Assembly (NCBI GenBank): GCA_038025085.1
Contig: CM076143.1
Location: 40,159,001 to 40,223,000 of the forward strand
DNA length: 64,000 nt
DNA from: Tetragonia tetragonoides
Taxonomy: Eukaryota; Streptophyta; Magnoliopsida; Caryophyllales; Aizoaceae
Direction: 5' to 3'
The notes under the pieces were generated by a model. The model was not told where the DNA came from and did no database searches. It saw only the letters and a list, made by a program, of their open reading frames with translations. Below are positions 35,701-48,653 of the stretch, piece after piece. How positions within the stretch are numbered: position 1 is the first letter of the stretch; each line of letters opens with the position of its first letter. Position numbers and translations under genes: made by a program.

Positions 35701-38274
35701 AATCTTATCTTTCCAAGAGGCGAGCTCGAAAGTAGTCAAAACATTGAAATCGTGCACCTTATTTTCATCATGGTGCTTAATTCTAGCCCAGACTGCTCAC
35801 CACGCTTTCTCTCTCCCATCCACTCTCTCTCGTCGTCAGGTTCTCTCCCCCCTTTTATAGCCTTCCACTCTCGATCTAAATCCCCACAACATTAATTCAA
35901 TCTCATCAAATCATTGCCAATTCAATACCAAAATTGAGTTTCTTTCGCGATTGTTGCTCGCTGTCGCTGCGGGTGGCTCTGTTTTGTCCGAAAATAATCG
36001 ATCTAAGTTATGAGAACCCGCTCCTTGTTGGTCGCCTGGTTGTTCAACTCCGAGGTTTGTAACTTATATTTATTTCTGATTGTGCTTTGCTTGAAATTTA
36101 TTAGGTCTGTTTTTGTATAATTGGTTGATTATAGGGTTTTCATTTGTGCCGGTAGTTAGGTAAAATGGTGATTGGTTTATTTTCTATTAGTATCCTAAAG
36201 TGTTCTGGGGTTCGATTTCATTCATTTGTTGAAATTAGGTTTTGGTTTTTGGTGATTGAAAGCATTGAAGAAATTCCCAAATAATTGGGCTGATATTGGG
36301 AATTTAACACTCAAAATGGATTGTTCAAAGCGCGAAAATTTGAACTCATCCCCACGAAATGAAAATCTGAAATTTTGCTAACACTGAATTGTTCTAGGGT
36401 TCTATTTCATTAATTTTGCTCATTCTCATTAGGGTTTCTCACAATTCCTTGAGGGAAAACGCTCAGATCGCTGGCACAAGATATTGAATTTCAAGGTGAC
36501 TATCTTTCTTCTCCTCTTTATACCTTCAATTCGAAAGAATTTTATTCAAAGGTAAGGCTCAAGGATGCGTTGATATTAGTGTTCATATCAGTGTTGATAC
36601 CATTTGCGTTTGTGATTTCAGTTCTGTTTATCATATGGCTCGAGTTCTGTTCCATTCTCCAGCTTTTGTTTCTCTAAGTTTCAAATTCAACGCAGCAGCC
36701 AACCTGATATTAAAATCAGTGAATATTCTGAATTCTGGGTATTTTTCTAATTTTGTTTGGTTCAATGGTTGTGTTGCTTGTGCATAAACTGATATACCTC
36801 TCTTTCTCAAATTTCTCCTTTCCTTTTGTTCAAAAAAGATCATACTTACTTTAAGACAAATTAGTAAATTGAACTCTTTCTCCAATTGTCATACTGTAAA
36901 GAGATTAAAGCAGTAATTCGGAGCTACAAACATAGTATACTACAGTAATACTCAGATTAGTTTGTCTCAAAGAGGTGGCTGCGGGGACTTGTTTCTTATA
37001 CCTTTGCTTTCAAACAATCTGTACTTTTGTATCCTGCTATATGCTGTGGGTTAAGGCATGAGTTGGCTACAAGCCTACAATCCATTACTCTATTTGCAGG
37101 CACTCTTAGTTAATTGTCTAGATAGGGAAAAAGATAAAATCTGAATGTCATTTGCAGGCTAGAATCCACTATGTTCGGTACTACTCGACTCTTATGTTTG
37201 CTAATTGTTTACATTAGTGTGTGTTTTATTTTTGCTGCTGCTTTTTCCTACTTGTTTCACTTTCTTCTCATCATTTCAATGAGCTACTAGTGTCCCTAAC
37301 TGACAATGAAATCATGCTAGCAAATCTGGGGTCATAAGCAGTAAGATATATTGTTCTAGTGGTCTAAAAGTCAAGACTTTGGCAAGTTAATAACAGTTTC
37401 AGACCTGTTATGCCAAATCTGAATTTAGCCCCTTTTTAAGCATATTCTTCATGTTAGAAGCAGGAAATTCAAGGCAACTCATGTCTACGATTAGTGCAGC
37501 AAGGGTTACTTATTTTGGATGAGTATTTGTGAGCTAAAGTGGGAGTATCCTGCTGCATTCACACACTGTTTTCAGGTCGGGAATTCAGACTTGAACTTTT
37601 GCTGTCAAATCTTAAATTTTCCATGTTCTAGTGTCATTATTGGCATGTTAAGACACCTAAAACTCAGTAGCGTATGAAGACTAGGGGTAAGGTTAAGGAA
37701 TGGTTGGAACTCTTTTTTACGAGCTGAAACAAATGAGTTTTTGTACTCTGAAGCTGAATTTTGTGAGCTGAAATTCTAATATGTCTTGATGGTTTTAAAC
37801 AACAAATTTGATGAGTTCATATACTTGAAACGCATGCTAAAATCAGACTGCATAGTGGCTAATTAGAGAGGAGTAATCAAGACTTGATAAGGTAGCAACT
37901 TAGCTTTATTACATTCTGTTTTGTGTTTTAAAATTTAGAACTGTTTTCGACGTCTTTATATTGGTTTTGCGTGTTCTGAAGTTGGAATTTCAATGAAAAG
38001 TTAGTGTGTTATGTGTGGAACAATGAGTAATCATTTTGATATGCTATATGTGATCTAAAGTAATGAGTTTGCATCGTTCATAGACTTCATACAATGTACT
38101 TAGGTTATGAAATTCAGACCTGAATCATGAATCTTTAACCATATTTCTACTTGTTAAATGGTTGGAAACTTAGAGAATCAACAAGGCACCACGAGGGGAG
38201 TATTGGTGCAAATGGATGAGTGAGCTTATTCTATGGGTTTTGATCTACATAGCTTTACAATGTTGCTTAAGGTA

Positions 38275-40365
38275 AAGTTTTCTTCTTGATTATCTTTTCT
38301 TGAATGTATGAAGGCTTAAAGCTTGATATACTTATATAATTTGTGTATTTTTTGTGATGACAATTTTGTTTCAGTGTCCTGGTAATCTTTTATCACGTTT
38401 GAAATTGCACATCTGTAGATTTGTTTTTTATTTGATTAGTACTAATAGGTTAAATCAGTTGATCTTGTTGTTGTAATAAATCAAATCACTGTCCTCTCAA
38501 AAAAAAAAATAAAAAAAATACTAGTTCAAATCAGTGTATTCTGATTTTTGAAGATGTCCTGATCTTTTGTTTCTTGTACAAATTATGCTCTGAGTTTTGC
38601 TCACCCTGCTATTATCCTGTTAATATGTTGTGTCTAGCCATTTGACTTTAAATGCTTCATCGACTAGTAAGATGTGTGACTAGTAAGATACAATAATAGT
38701 TTGCTTCAAAGCAAACAAAACTACTAGATGTGTGGCCTCAAATTTATGGTGATTGGATGGATCTGAATCTGGGCTAAATGAGTTTTTTCTTCATTGGGAT
38801 ACAAGGCATTTGCTTAGATTAGTTGTGTTTGGATGTAACAAGAATTTGGAAATTTAAGACTGGTCACAAACAAACTGATGATTAGGCTCATTGTTTCAGA
38901 CTTACATACACAAACTGAACTGTAGATATTGTCCAACTGGGTTCATGTTTGGCTTTGATTAAACTAGTGGACTGAGTGAATTCTAATCACTTGAATTTTG
39001 TTTGGTATGTAAAGACAAGTAGGTAGGTTGTACTGGAAAGGCCACATAAAAAGAATTTTCGAAAGTGTTTTAGTGAAGAACGAGTCGCAGTTAAGACATG
39101 TAGATTTCTCATCTATGGTTTTAAATCAAATCTCTGAAGGATGTTATGCATGCATGGTTTTGTATCTCTGTTATCTTGAACTCAGTTTCTGTGCATTAAG
39201 AATGAAAATTTTCCATCTGACTGATGTAAGTCTGTTTATAGGAAAACCAGTTATACGTCATAGCTTGATGATGCTGTAAGAAAAATCATATTGATAAACT
39301 TTGGGATCTTTATTCAATTATTCATCTAACAAGCGAAACGTGGATATACTACACCCAAGTGTTCTCTTGTGTTTCTATATCATTAATGCAGATTTATTAC
39401 CTGTGTGAATGACCCTGTATATTTTTTCCTCAGTGTGTCCTTTGGGCTTCTCTGACTCAAAACATGTAGTTAAGGATGCGATAAGTAACAAAACAGCATG
39501 CTGCAGTGCCATGGAACACTACATGAGTTACTTGTCAAACCAAAGTTGCACTACCAACTTGCAAGCTCTAAGGTCTGCTGCTGCACTTGGATTGGAGTTG
39601 CAAAGGGAAAATACAACCACAATCTCCGACGTGGAGTTCCTCAGGACGCCCTATACAGCTGAATTCTATGGATTTTTGATATCTACAAAGCTCTGCTAGA
39701 GGCTTAAGGTAATTTATTTTTCTGAAATATTTTTTTTTTGAATGTATGTCTGCTTAAAGTCTGATACATCTCTGTAAATTGGGTGTGTTTTCTAATGAGA
39801 AATTTATTTTATTGTCCTGGAATCTTCTGTCACATTTGAAATTGCACATCTGCAGATTTTTTTTCTTATTTGGTTATTAATAATAGATCAAGTTAATGTT
39901 TTCTGATTTTTGAAGATGTCCTGAACTTCTTTTTTTCCCTTGTACAAATAATGCTCTGAGTTATGCTCAGCCTGTAACTACCTGTTATTGTGTCTAATCA
40001 TGTGACTAGTACTATACAAGAACACTAATTTGCTGCATAGCTAGCTGTAACAGACTACAACCTCTAAATACAAAACTAGTGGACATGTGGCCTCGATTTT
40101 ATGGTGATTTGATCTTAATCTAAGGAAAAACTCGATTTATCCTCATTGAAATATAATGCATACACTTAGATTAGTTGTGGTTAGATATAACTGGAATTTG
40201 AAATGTTATGGTTGGTCAGAAGCAAGCTGAAGAAGAGGTTTTGAAGGCTCATAGTTTCAAATTTACACAACCTAAACTGTAGATAATGTTCAAAGAGTTT
40301 ATGTTTAACTTTGATTTAACTAGTGAGGGATTGAATTGCAATCACTTGGATTATGTTTGGGGTTG
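38275..40365. repeat. Diverged internal duplication (about 0.7 kb, ~1.43 kb apart)
   Basis: Segments 38275-39005 and 39707-40365 align in the same order: TTGAATGTATG, then TTTGAAATTGCACATCTG, then TCTGATTTTTGAAGATGTCC, then TAATGCTCTGAGTT-like, then AACTAGTG. They lie on either side of the 39434-39708 exon. The divergence is substantial. Confidence 0.75.
39434..39708 (+). pseudogene. Captured exon resembling uncharacterised GPI-anchored protein At1g61900
   Basis: After acceptor TTTTCCTCAG the plus strand reads CPLGFSDSKHVVKDAIS, then CCSAMEHYMSYLSNQS and TNLQALRSAAALGLELQREN, and then TAG. The pattern of a Cys-Pro-Leu opening, a Cys-Cys-x-Ala-Met-Glu stretch and T-N-L-Q-A-L fits, from memory, the extracellular cysteine-rich domain of the plant GPI-anchored protein family typified by At1g61900, whose role is unknown. 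Several cysteines of that family appear replaced (for example ALRS where a Cys follows the Leu), which fits decay. A GTAATT donor follows at 39709. Possible further exons near 41200-41260 (RIPALDAVSASSFYGED) are weak. Confidence 0.5.
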
Positions 40366-41642
40366 TCTACTAAGTTATTTTGTTACCGGGAATGACTATT
40401 CTAAACAACCTATAGTATGCTTCCTAATTTGAAAATGTGAACTTGAAAGGCTATTTTACTGTTATGTTTGGCTACTTACTGATTTTCGGAGCCCGTGCCT
40501 TATTACTACTATCCTAAGTTTTAGCATGCCTTTGAGATAGAAAGGTACTCAGACATGTAAGCTTATAGTCGGTAGATGGTTTATATGGTAAATTTTCGGA
40601 TTATCTGAATTTCATACTTGATTTGATGCTATTTAACTATGACTTTTCTTGCCACGAAGGGCTCAAATTCAGTGAAAAATAAGCAACTAAATGGTTATGC
40701 AAAAAAAAGTGCGAGATTGACCTTTCTGTGCTTAGAATAATATAGATCCACTGTTCTCTGGAGTTGTGATCTATTTTTAATATTCTGAGCTCTGAACTGT
40801 TTTTATTGAGTAAAATGGAAATCAGGTTGGTTACTAGCAGAACAAATAGAGTTTATTCCCATTTTCAAATTACTTGCTGCATTTATATTTGTGATTATTC
40901 AAGAATGTTGGAGAGTGTTGCTATCTGCAAATCTGTTTAAAGAACAAAACTGGGGGTTTCATTTTTCTGAAGGTCTAATCAGCAACCCAGGAAGCTGTTG
41001 TAAAGTCTTGGGGTCTGTTTTTGGTGCTGCTGCGCTTCTGCTACTGCTTTGTGCCATAGTTGTGAGGTCCGTTGGTTTTGTCAGCTATTTTTTGTTTAAT
41101 GTTTTCATGTGCAGACTTTGATTTTTATTTCGTCTTTTCTTGTGGTTACACTGTCTTTCTAAAGAGGACATCATTTCTACTTCACAAAGTTTCTATAGCT
41201 TTTCATGTAAGTGACCGTATTCCTGCCTTGGATGCAGTGTCGGCTAGTTCCTTTTATGGAGAGGATTCAGTGATAATTTCTAACACGTCTATATACAGAA
41301 GCGCTGTCAATCCATGTGCTTAATTCCTCCTTCTCATTCGATCATCCTTTGATGGTTTATGCCAGGTAATCTTATGCAAATACTAAGCGATACTGATCCC
41401 CAAATCAACCCCAAATCAGGCTGGATAACCATCAGCATCAGTTGGAGTAGCAGGCAGCCTGATTTTCTAGTTCATTGTCTAATTTTGAGTGTTTCTTCTT
41501 TGCTTTTCTTAGTTTCACTGTAGCATAATGTTTTGGCTAGATTTATTTCACCTCATTTTGGTTTATTTCTGTTAGCTGTTGTGGTATTTTTGCATTGTTT
41601 CAGATTCAACTTAGTGGTTGATTCTCAAAGCAAAGTAATTGC

Positions 41643-42090
41643 ATGGTGTCAAATGCCTATGGTCGTCCCACACAAGAGCATGTGCTTGAGGTATTTCTTA
41701 TTGCATTTTTGATATGCTTATTGTAAGTATGTTTTTTTGAATGAGAGGAATCGTTAAAAGCTTGAAAACAAAATGGAAAATTGTTCAACTGTTTTCCTCA
41801 GACTGATGAACATTCCAAAGCTCATGTGCCAGCATCTACCTACACGGTGTGCAAAAGAAACAAATCAGCAAGCTATAGATACACCAGCAGCAAGTTGCAA
41901 CAGAGCAACCAACATCAAACCAACAACAGAAGATAGCAACAGCAGCCTCATGGCATCAACACCAGCATCAACACCAAAGCAGCAGCAGTAGCAGTGACCA
42001 CACAACATTAACAGCAAACAGTAGCAGCGACATGGTAGGACAAGCAACAACAAACATTAGAACTGACAACATTAGCAATATGACGGAGAA
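41643..42090 (+). other. Two exon-like open segments near the CACTA right end
   Basis: 41645-41690 reads MVSNAYGRPTQEHVLE up to a GTATTT donor. After the acceptor TTTCCTCAG at about 41802, the frame continues TDEHSKAHVPASTYTVCK and then a Gln/Asn-rich tail. The position next to the terminus and the YGRPTQEHVLE wording suggest the degenerate tail of a CACTA transposase-like ORF, but I cannot be sure. Confidence 0.3.
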
Positions 42091-42349
42091 ATGAAAATTT
42101 TAAAATGTTAATATGCAACGACACTTGAGTTGACGAATAAGTTTGTGACTAGTGGGCTCAAGTAGTATAGTGTAGTGTATGAAAATGTATTCTTTGTAAG
42201 ACACTAGCGTGAATTGTTGTAGTTTTGTATGCCATTTTATGAATGACCATTAATTGTCATTTTAACTATAATGGTTAAACATATTAATATACTATGATAT
42301 TTGAGTATAATTGGTGACATTATGACTCGTGTTAAAAAAAAATTACACG

Positions 42350-42720
42350 CTTAAGTTTTTACCACGCTTTTCAGTGCGGTATGTATTTTCCCGCTCAATT
42401 ATTTTACCACGCTTTTAGCGTAGAAAATAAATTTCTGCCTTCTGAAAAATTGAAAATAACAACAAAATTGCTACGAGTAAAAGCGTGGGGAAAGCAACAA
42501 TTACGCACGAAAATAAGTGTATATAAGTTGTGACCCTAAAAAGCGTGGACAAAATATTATGACCCGCGCAATTAACCGTGGAAAAGTTGTGACACTTCAA
42601 AGCGTAGCAAATATAAAGCGTGGTTAATTATCCACATTGATTTTAGTCACTCTTTTCAAAGTGTGGTAAAAATGTTTTTCCACGCTTTTTAGTGTGGTAA
42701 ACCCCCGCTTTTTAGTGTGG
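42350..42720. repeat. CACTA right subterminal repeats
   Basis: At least ten copies, in both orientations, of AAAGCGTGG-like units (CCACGCTTTT, AAAGCGTGGAC, AAAGCGTAGC, GTGTGGTAAA). In En/Spm-type elements such repeats bind the element-encoded DNA-binding protein. Confidence 0.85.
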
Positions 42721-42747
42721 TTAAATAGCATTTTTGTTGTAGTGAAT

Positions 42748-43855
42748 CCTGTAGGCAGATCAAAGTAATTCATCACAAAGTCATTAGTCCCAGGATGAAA
42801 AACAACCAGACCCTCTTTAGGCATGCAACGTCCCTTAAAAACCTCTAATCCCCCACATCATCATACCCCAATGGACATTACCATAGAACAGATTGTCAAT
42901 CATCATCATCAAAATCAACAAACTAAAAATTAAATGAAACTTCGATAAGATGAGGGGTCAATTTATAAGGGAAGAAAGGTCGTTTCTGTCACCTTGCAGG
43001 GACATCTATTGCATATGTTGATTGGATTACTAAATGTTGAGTAATAAAGGGGATGAATCTATCATATGAAGCTTAGAGGGACACTACTAGGTGTCTATGT
43101 AGTTTGAAGGATCAGTTATAGTGACCATATGGGTCACTTACAATGAAATTAGAGGTCATTTACAATGAAATTAGAGGTCACTTGCAACAAAATTAGCTAG
43201 GGGTCACCCACACTAGCTCATGAATCACTTTTTAAAATCAAGACTGTATTATTTACATATACCGCACCTACCATTGCTCATCAAACAGATGCTCTCAAAT
43301 CTTTGATCAAAACATAAGCGCAGCACAACGAGATCTAGAGCTACGAGAACTACCAGACAATAGGATAATAACCTGGGTAAGGAGGCGGGAGATACATGCA
43401 AACACCATCAAAATATAAAAATTGACTGTAAAAAATCACCAAACTACCAAAACTTTCGAGATGAATAGTTCTTACAATTAAAATTTGGTGGAGAATGCCA
43501 ACAGGTGAAAGAAAAAGAAGGCAAAGAACAGACACACTATTAGTAAAGTTGATCAATTAAAAAAACCCTAACTTACATTTTGAATCCAAATTTGGGTGTT
43601 TAAACTATTGATAGGCCCGCAAGTGCACGGGTATATCGTCGTAATAAAATATCGAACCATAAGGAGCTATCGATTCCAAATACTAGTTTTTCTTAAATTC
43701 AATAAGCTAAGCCAATAGAAGTTGGAGTTTTGGTAATTGTTTTTTTTCTTTTTTTTTTGGAAAGAATTTGTCTACTTGTATTCATCCATTCAGGGAAAAA
43801 CAAAAACTAGATATTGGACCAAATAATTCTTGTTTTTTGAAAGAATTTGTCTACT
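42748..43855. repeat. GGGTCACTT-motif domain 3 and retroelement-end-like sequence
   Basis: 42948-43210 holds several motif copies (GGGGTCAATT, GGGTCACTTAC, AGAGGTCACTTGC, GGGGTCACCC) and AATCAACAAACTAAAAATT, matching 10.98 kb. Further right, GCCCGCAAGTGCACGGGT (about 43615) resembles a motif frequent at plant LTR-element borders (low certainty). GAAAGAATTTGTCTACTTGT occurs at about 43761 and again at about 43839, just before the LTR element. Confidence 0.55.
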
Positions 43856-46072
43856 TGTAACACCCCGGATTTTGGACCAAATAAAAACTTTGATAAATAG
43901 GTAATATTTACAACAGCGGAAGACTTCTATACAAAATCCCGGGCGTTATCGCCGCACTCATTCCAACGAATGAGCGCAAGGCTAAACAGTAACAACTATT
44001 AACCACTCGATAGTACAACAATTGACTAATCAATACAACTGATGAATAGAAAGGACACAAAGCTGACTTCTTGAAAAACTCTATTTGGTCGCCAAACTTG
44101 ATCTTCAATCATAACCTGTAAGACCATCCTTGATCTACTCCCACATTATAGTTAAGCCATAATGGTTCGTCGTAGGCCCACCATAAGTAAATGGACAACA
44201 CACACACATAGAAAAGAAAAGCAACCAGTCAGCAAAGCTGAGTAACCCGACATATCATTAAATAGTAGACAATAATTAATATATAAAGAATGAGTTATGC
44301 ATAAGATATAAATCAGCTCAGGTCTTTTCAGACCTTCACACCAATAACCCAAATTAGGAGATAACTATAATCTCTAGAGTGTGATCCCATAAGTTTCAAT
44401 CACTAAACTCAATCCCAACAAATGTGCCAATGCTCTCAATCGAAGACTCATAGTCTAGGCTATGCAGCAACATGGACCTATAACATCAAATATAGCCAAT
44501 CCAGGCTCAGCCAATCCAGGCTCAGCAATCCATGCTTGCGTTTGCGTACAGTTCGCACGCATAAACAGTCCACTGTGAGGAACAATGCATTTAAAATAGG
44601 AAAAATGTGAAGTGCCACGTTACTTATCAACATGCCAAGACATAAGTAATCGACCCTATCGAGCCTTAAATCAAAATAAGTTTATACCAATTTTTGAAAT
44701 GACCTTTCATAAATCGCAATCATTAGAAACTCACCCATTTTGGGTTAGAACGAAAATATCATCAATATGGCACGATATCCCAAAAGTAAAGTCACATGCT
44801 CAGTCATGATGATATCTAACTTATACGCTAGAAGTCACCTCAAACAATTATAAGAACACACCTTTATTCAATAATAAGCTCTTTATCAAATTCCCAAATC
44901 AAACTTCCTTTGATACCAACCTAGTCACCAAATTAACATTAAGGAGTATAATTACTCACTAACATGCTCCCATATTAGGTACACCAACATGAATGTATTT
45001 CCAAGCAATGATGTCAATCTATCAAGTCATAGCATAATTGAAATCATATAACGACATGCATATTCACACATGTCCAGTCAATAATAATGCGGTTACACAT
45101 AAATATTCAAATAGATATTTTGATAATAAAAACACACATAAATTAATGGCAATAAAGGTTACCTCTCAATCAAAAGGTCAACGGCATAGCGATCACGAGT
45201 CGGTTCCTTAATTTAAATGAGTAAACATCGATCACTTGCGAAATTGGAAATCCACATAAACTCCAAATTTATATCTGATAATTTTGTTAAATTCCTTGAA
45301 TTTTTCCAGTCGAAATAGGCTTTTGAATTGTGATAAACGGATTACTAAACAATTTTAAACAAATGAAACAAGAAATACAATAAGCTGAAAATCGAAATTA
45401 AATCTGAAATAAATTGCAAAAACCGAAAATTTGAAAACTCACTTCCCTCCAACACAACTCAGCCATAATCACCCATCAATGGGGGTCCATGGCTGCATCA
45501 TCACCACCCCAACCACCTCACGGACTTGGCAGCGCCGTGGTGGTCATAGTGGTGGCGCTGGTGGTGCGAACAAGAAGAGAGAGAAAGAGAGAAAATGAGA
45601 GAGAAAGAGAAAGTGAGAAATGAGGAGAGAGAAGAAGATGAGTGGGGGTTTGAACCTTCATCCTTTCACTCATATTTATAGACCCATTTGGTCCACTTAG
45701 TCAACTCCCCAATTAACTCCTTCATTAACTCCTTAATTAACTCCTTCATTAACTTACTAATAAATGCAATGAAATCAATTTGCATTATTCCCTCCATTTT
45801 CCAAATCAGATTTTTGACTTCAAAATCTCCCACCAAAATTTCAAAATAATTAAAATGAAAAATTCCCTCCAAAATTTGAATTAATTAAAATCTATAATAT
45901 TTATTATTATGATTCTAACAATACAAGGGTAGAAAACATTTTTAGGAACCAATATTCGTAGACACAACGCGCTTTTCTAATTCGCTTAGCAATGCAATAA
46001 GCAATGCTTCAACATATAATCACATAAAACTCACAGCAAGATGACGAAAACACGAACATTCGGGACGTGACA
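43856..46072 (-). repeat. LTR (3' copy of the minus-strand element)
   Basis: 2217 bp. Collinear with the other LTR except for its outer ~165 bp (45915-46072), which is unrelated to the outer end of the partner LTR. Contains the CT-rich and GGTGGTGGCG-like stretch near 45520-45660 also found in the partner. Confidence 0.85.
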
Positions 46073-46481
46073 TTCTACCCTCCTTAAAAGGATTTTTGTC
46101 CCGAAAATCACTAGATCACAACTAGGACATACGAGTCCGATCCTGGGCCCTTGGGTTATGGGCCCACTAAATTTAAAGCCACGTAAACACACATAAGCAT
46201 ATACACAAAGAACAACGCGAGCATGTGAAGATGCAAGCGTTAAACCCAAAAGGAACGAACTGCTCTGATACCATCTGTATCAGAGTCAACTCTAAACAAC
46301 TTTCTCCACTTTCCTTAAAACAACGCAAGCATATGAAGATGCGAGCGTTAAACCAAAATCTAACTAGAACTGATACCATCTATATCAGAGCCAACTCTAA
46401 ACACCAATAAGGAATGAAGAACAATGCGAGCATATGAAGATGCAAGAGTTAAGCCCAAAACTAACCCGCTCTGATACCATC
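46073..46481 (-). other. 409-bp internal region with a triplicated primer-binding segment
   Basis: Three ~100-bp units start at 46212, 46320 and 46421 (each beginning ACAACGCGAGCAT-like). Each ends, on the plus strand, in CTGATACCATCT, the complement of the PBS. Only the third adjoins the LTR. In the first two the PBS complement is followed by TGTATCAGAG or TATATCAGAG, making a near-perfect inverted repeat. The polypurine tract is at 46073-46091 (minus). Confidence 0.85.
46468..46479 (-). other. Primer-binding site of the minus-strand LTR element
   Basis: TGGTATCAGAGC on the minus strand, two bases after the 5' LTR end; initiator Met-tRNA type. Confidence 0.85.
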
Positions 46482-48651
46482 TGTAACACCCTCGATTTTG
46501 GACCAAATAAAAACTTTGATAAATAGGTAATATTTACAACAGCGGAAGACTTCTATACAAAATCCCGGGCGTTATCGCCGCACTCATTCCAACGAATGAG
46601 GGCAAGGCTAAACGGTAACAACTATTAACCACTCGATAGTACAACAATTGATTAATCAATACAACTGATGAATAGAAAGGACACAAAGCTGACTTCTTGA
46701 AAAACTCTATTTGGTCGCCAAACTTGATCTTCAATCATAACATGTAAGACCATCCTTGCTCTACTCCCACATTATAGTTAAGCCATAATGGTTCGTCGTA
46801 GGCCCACCATAAGTAAATGGACAACACACACACATAGAAAAGAAAAGCAACCAGTCAGCAAAGTTGAGTAACCCGACATATCATTAAATAGTAGACAACA
46901 ATTAATATATAAATAATGAGTTATGCATAAGATATAAATCAGCTCAGGTATTTTCAGACCTTAACACCAATAACCCAAATAAGGAGATAACTAGAGTGTG
47001 ATCCCATAAGTTTCAATCACTAAACTCAATCCCAACAAATATGCCAATGCTCTCAATCGAAGACTCATAGTCTAGGCTATGCGGCAACGTGGACCTATAA
47101 CATCAAATACAGCCAATACAGGCTCAGCCAATCCAGGCTTGCGTTTGCATACAGTACGCACACATAAACAGTCCACTGTGAGGAACAACGCATTTAAGAT
47201 AGGAAAAATGTGAAGTGTCACGTTACTTATCAACATGCCAAGACATAAGTAATCGACCCTATCGAGCCTTAAACCAAAATAAGTTTATACCAATCCATAT
47301 TCAATTCCATTTTGATATGACCTTTCATAAATCGCAATCATTAGAAACTCACCCATTCTAGGTTAGAACGAAAATATCATCAATATGTCACGATTTCCCA
47401 AAAGTAAAGTCACATGCTCAGTCGTGACGATATCTAACTTATACGCTAGAAGTCACCTCAAACAATTATAAGAACACACATTTATTCAATAATAAACTCT
47501 TTATCAAATTCTCAAATCAACTTCCTTTGATACCAACCTAGTCATCAAAATTAACATTAAGGAGTATAATTACTCACTAACATGCTCCCATATTAGGTAC
47601 ACCAACATGAATGTATTTCCAAGAAATGATGCCAATCTATCAAGTCATAGCATAATTGAAATCATATAACGACATGCATATTCACACATGTCCAGTCAAT
47701 AATAATGCGGTTACACGTAAATATTCAAATAGATATTTCGATAATAAAAACACACATAAATTAATGGCAATAAAGGTTAGCTCTCAATCAAAAGGTCAAC
47801 GGCATAGCGATCACGAGTCGGTTCCTTAATTTAAATGAGTAAAAATCGATCACTTGCGAAATTAGAAATCCAAATGAACTCCAAATTTATATCTGATAAT
47901 TTTTTTAAATTCCTTGAATGTTTCCAGTTGAAATAGGCTTTTGAATTTTGATAAACGGATTATTACATAATTTTAAACAAATAAAACAAGAAATACAATA
48001 AGCTGAAAATCGAAATTAAATCTGAAATAAATTGCAAAAACCGAAAATTTGAAAACTCACTTCCCTCCAACACAACTCAGCCATAATCACCCATCAATGG
48101 GGGTCCATGGCTGCATCATCACCACCCCAACCACCTCACGGACTTGGCAGCGCCGTGGTGGTCATGGTGGTGGCGTTGGTGATGCGAACAAGAAGAGAGA
48201 GAAAGAGAGAAAATGAGAGAGAAAGAGAAAGTGAGAAATGAGGAGAGAGAAGAAGATGTGTGGGGGTTTGAACCTTCATTCTTTCACTCGTATTTATAGA
48301 CCCATTTGGTTCACTTAGTCAACTCCCCAATTAACTCCTTCATTAACTCCTTAATTAACTCCTTCATTAACTTACTAATAAATGCAATGAAATCAATTCA
48401 CATTATTTCCTTCATTTTCCAACTCAGATTTTTGACTTCAAAATCTCCCACCAAAATTTCAAAATAATTCAAATGAAAAATTCCCTCCAAAATTTGAATT
48501 AATTAAAATCTATAATATTTATTTTTATGATTCTAATATTAATTATGGAAAAATAACCATCCATAATTAATAATTCAAATAATCGCAAAATAATTACGAT
48601 TAATTCTTTAAAAATCCATTTAATAAATAAAGAAATTATCGGGGTATCACA
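46482..48651 (-). repeat. LTR (5' copy of the minus-strand element)
   Basis: 2170 bp, TGTGATACCCCG...TGTTACA on the minus strand. Homologous to 43856-45912 with scattered substitutions and small indels. Confidence 0.85.
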
Positions 48652-48653
48652 TA

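Larger units (their letters stand above)
35604..42744. mobile_element. CACTA (En/Spm-type) element carrying host gene pieces
   Basis: Left end CACTACAACCAATATGC, right end (minus strand) CACTACAACAAAAATGC, flanked by a perfect 3-bp target duplication AAT (35601-35603 and 42745-42747). Subterminal repeats of AAAGCGTGG/CCACGCTTT sit near both ends (35650-35700 and 42358-42715). At 7141 bp it has no recognisable TnpA/TnpD-type transposase. Its interior is AT-rich, intron-like sequence with captured exons and a diverged internal duplication. It therefore looks non-autonomous. Confidence 0.93.
43856..48651 (-). mobile_element. Internally deleted LTR retrotransposon, minus strand
   Basis: Two ~2.2-kb LTRs (46482-48651 as 5' LTR, 43856-46072 as 3' LTR) enclose only 409 bp. 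On the minus strand the 5' LTR starts TGTGATACCCCG and ends GTGTTACA, followed by the PBS TGGTATCAGAGC. A purine-rich AAGGAGGGTAGAA precedes the 3' LTR start TGTCACGTCCCG. LTR ends of this kind are typical of Ty3/Gypsy chromoviruses (Tekay/Del-like), but with no coding region that assignment is tentative. No matching target duplication is seen (CTACT against TAATG), so one side is rearranged. Confidence 0.85.
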
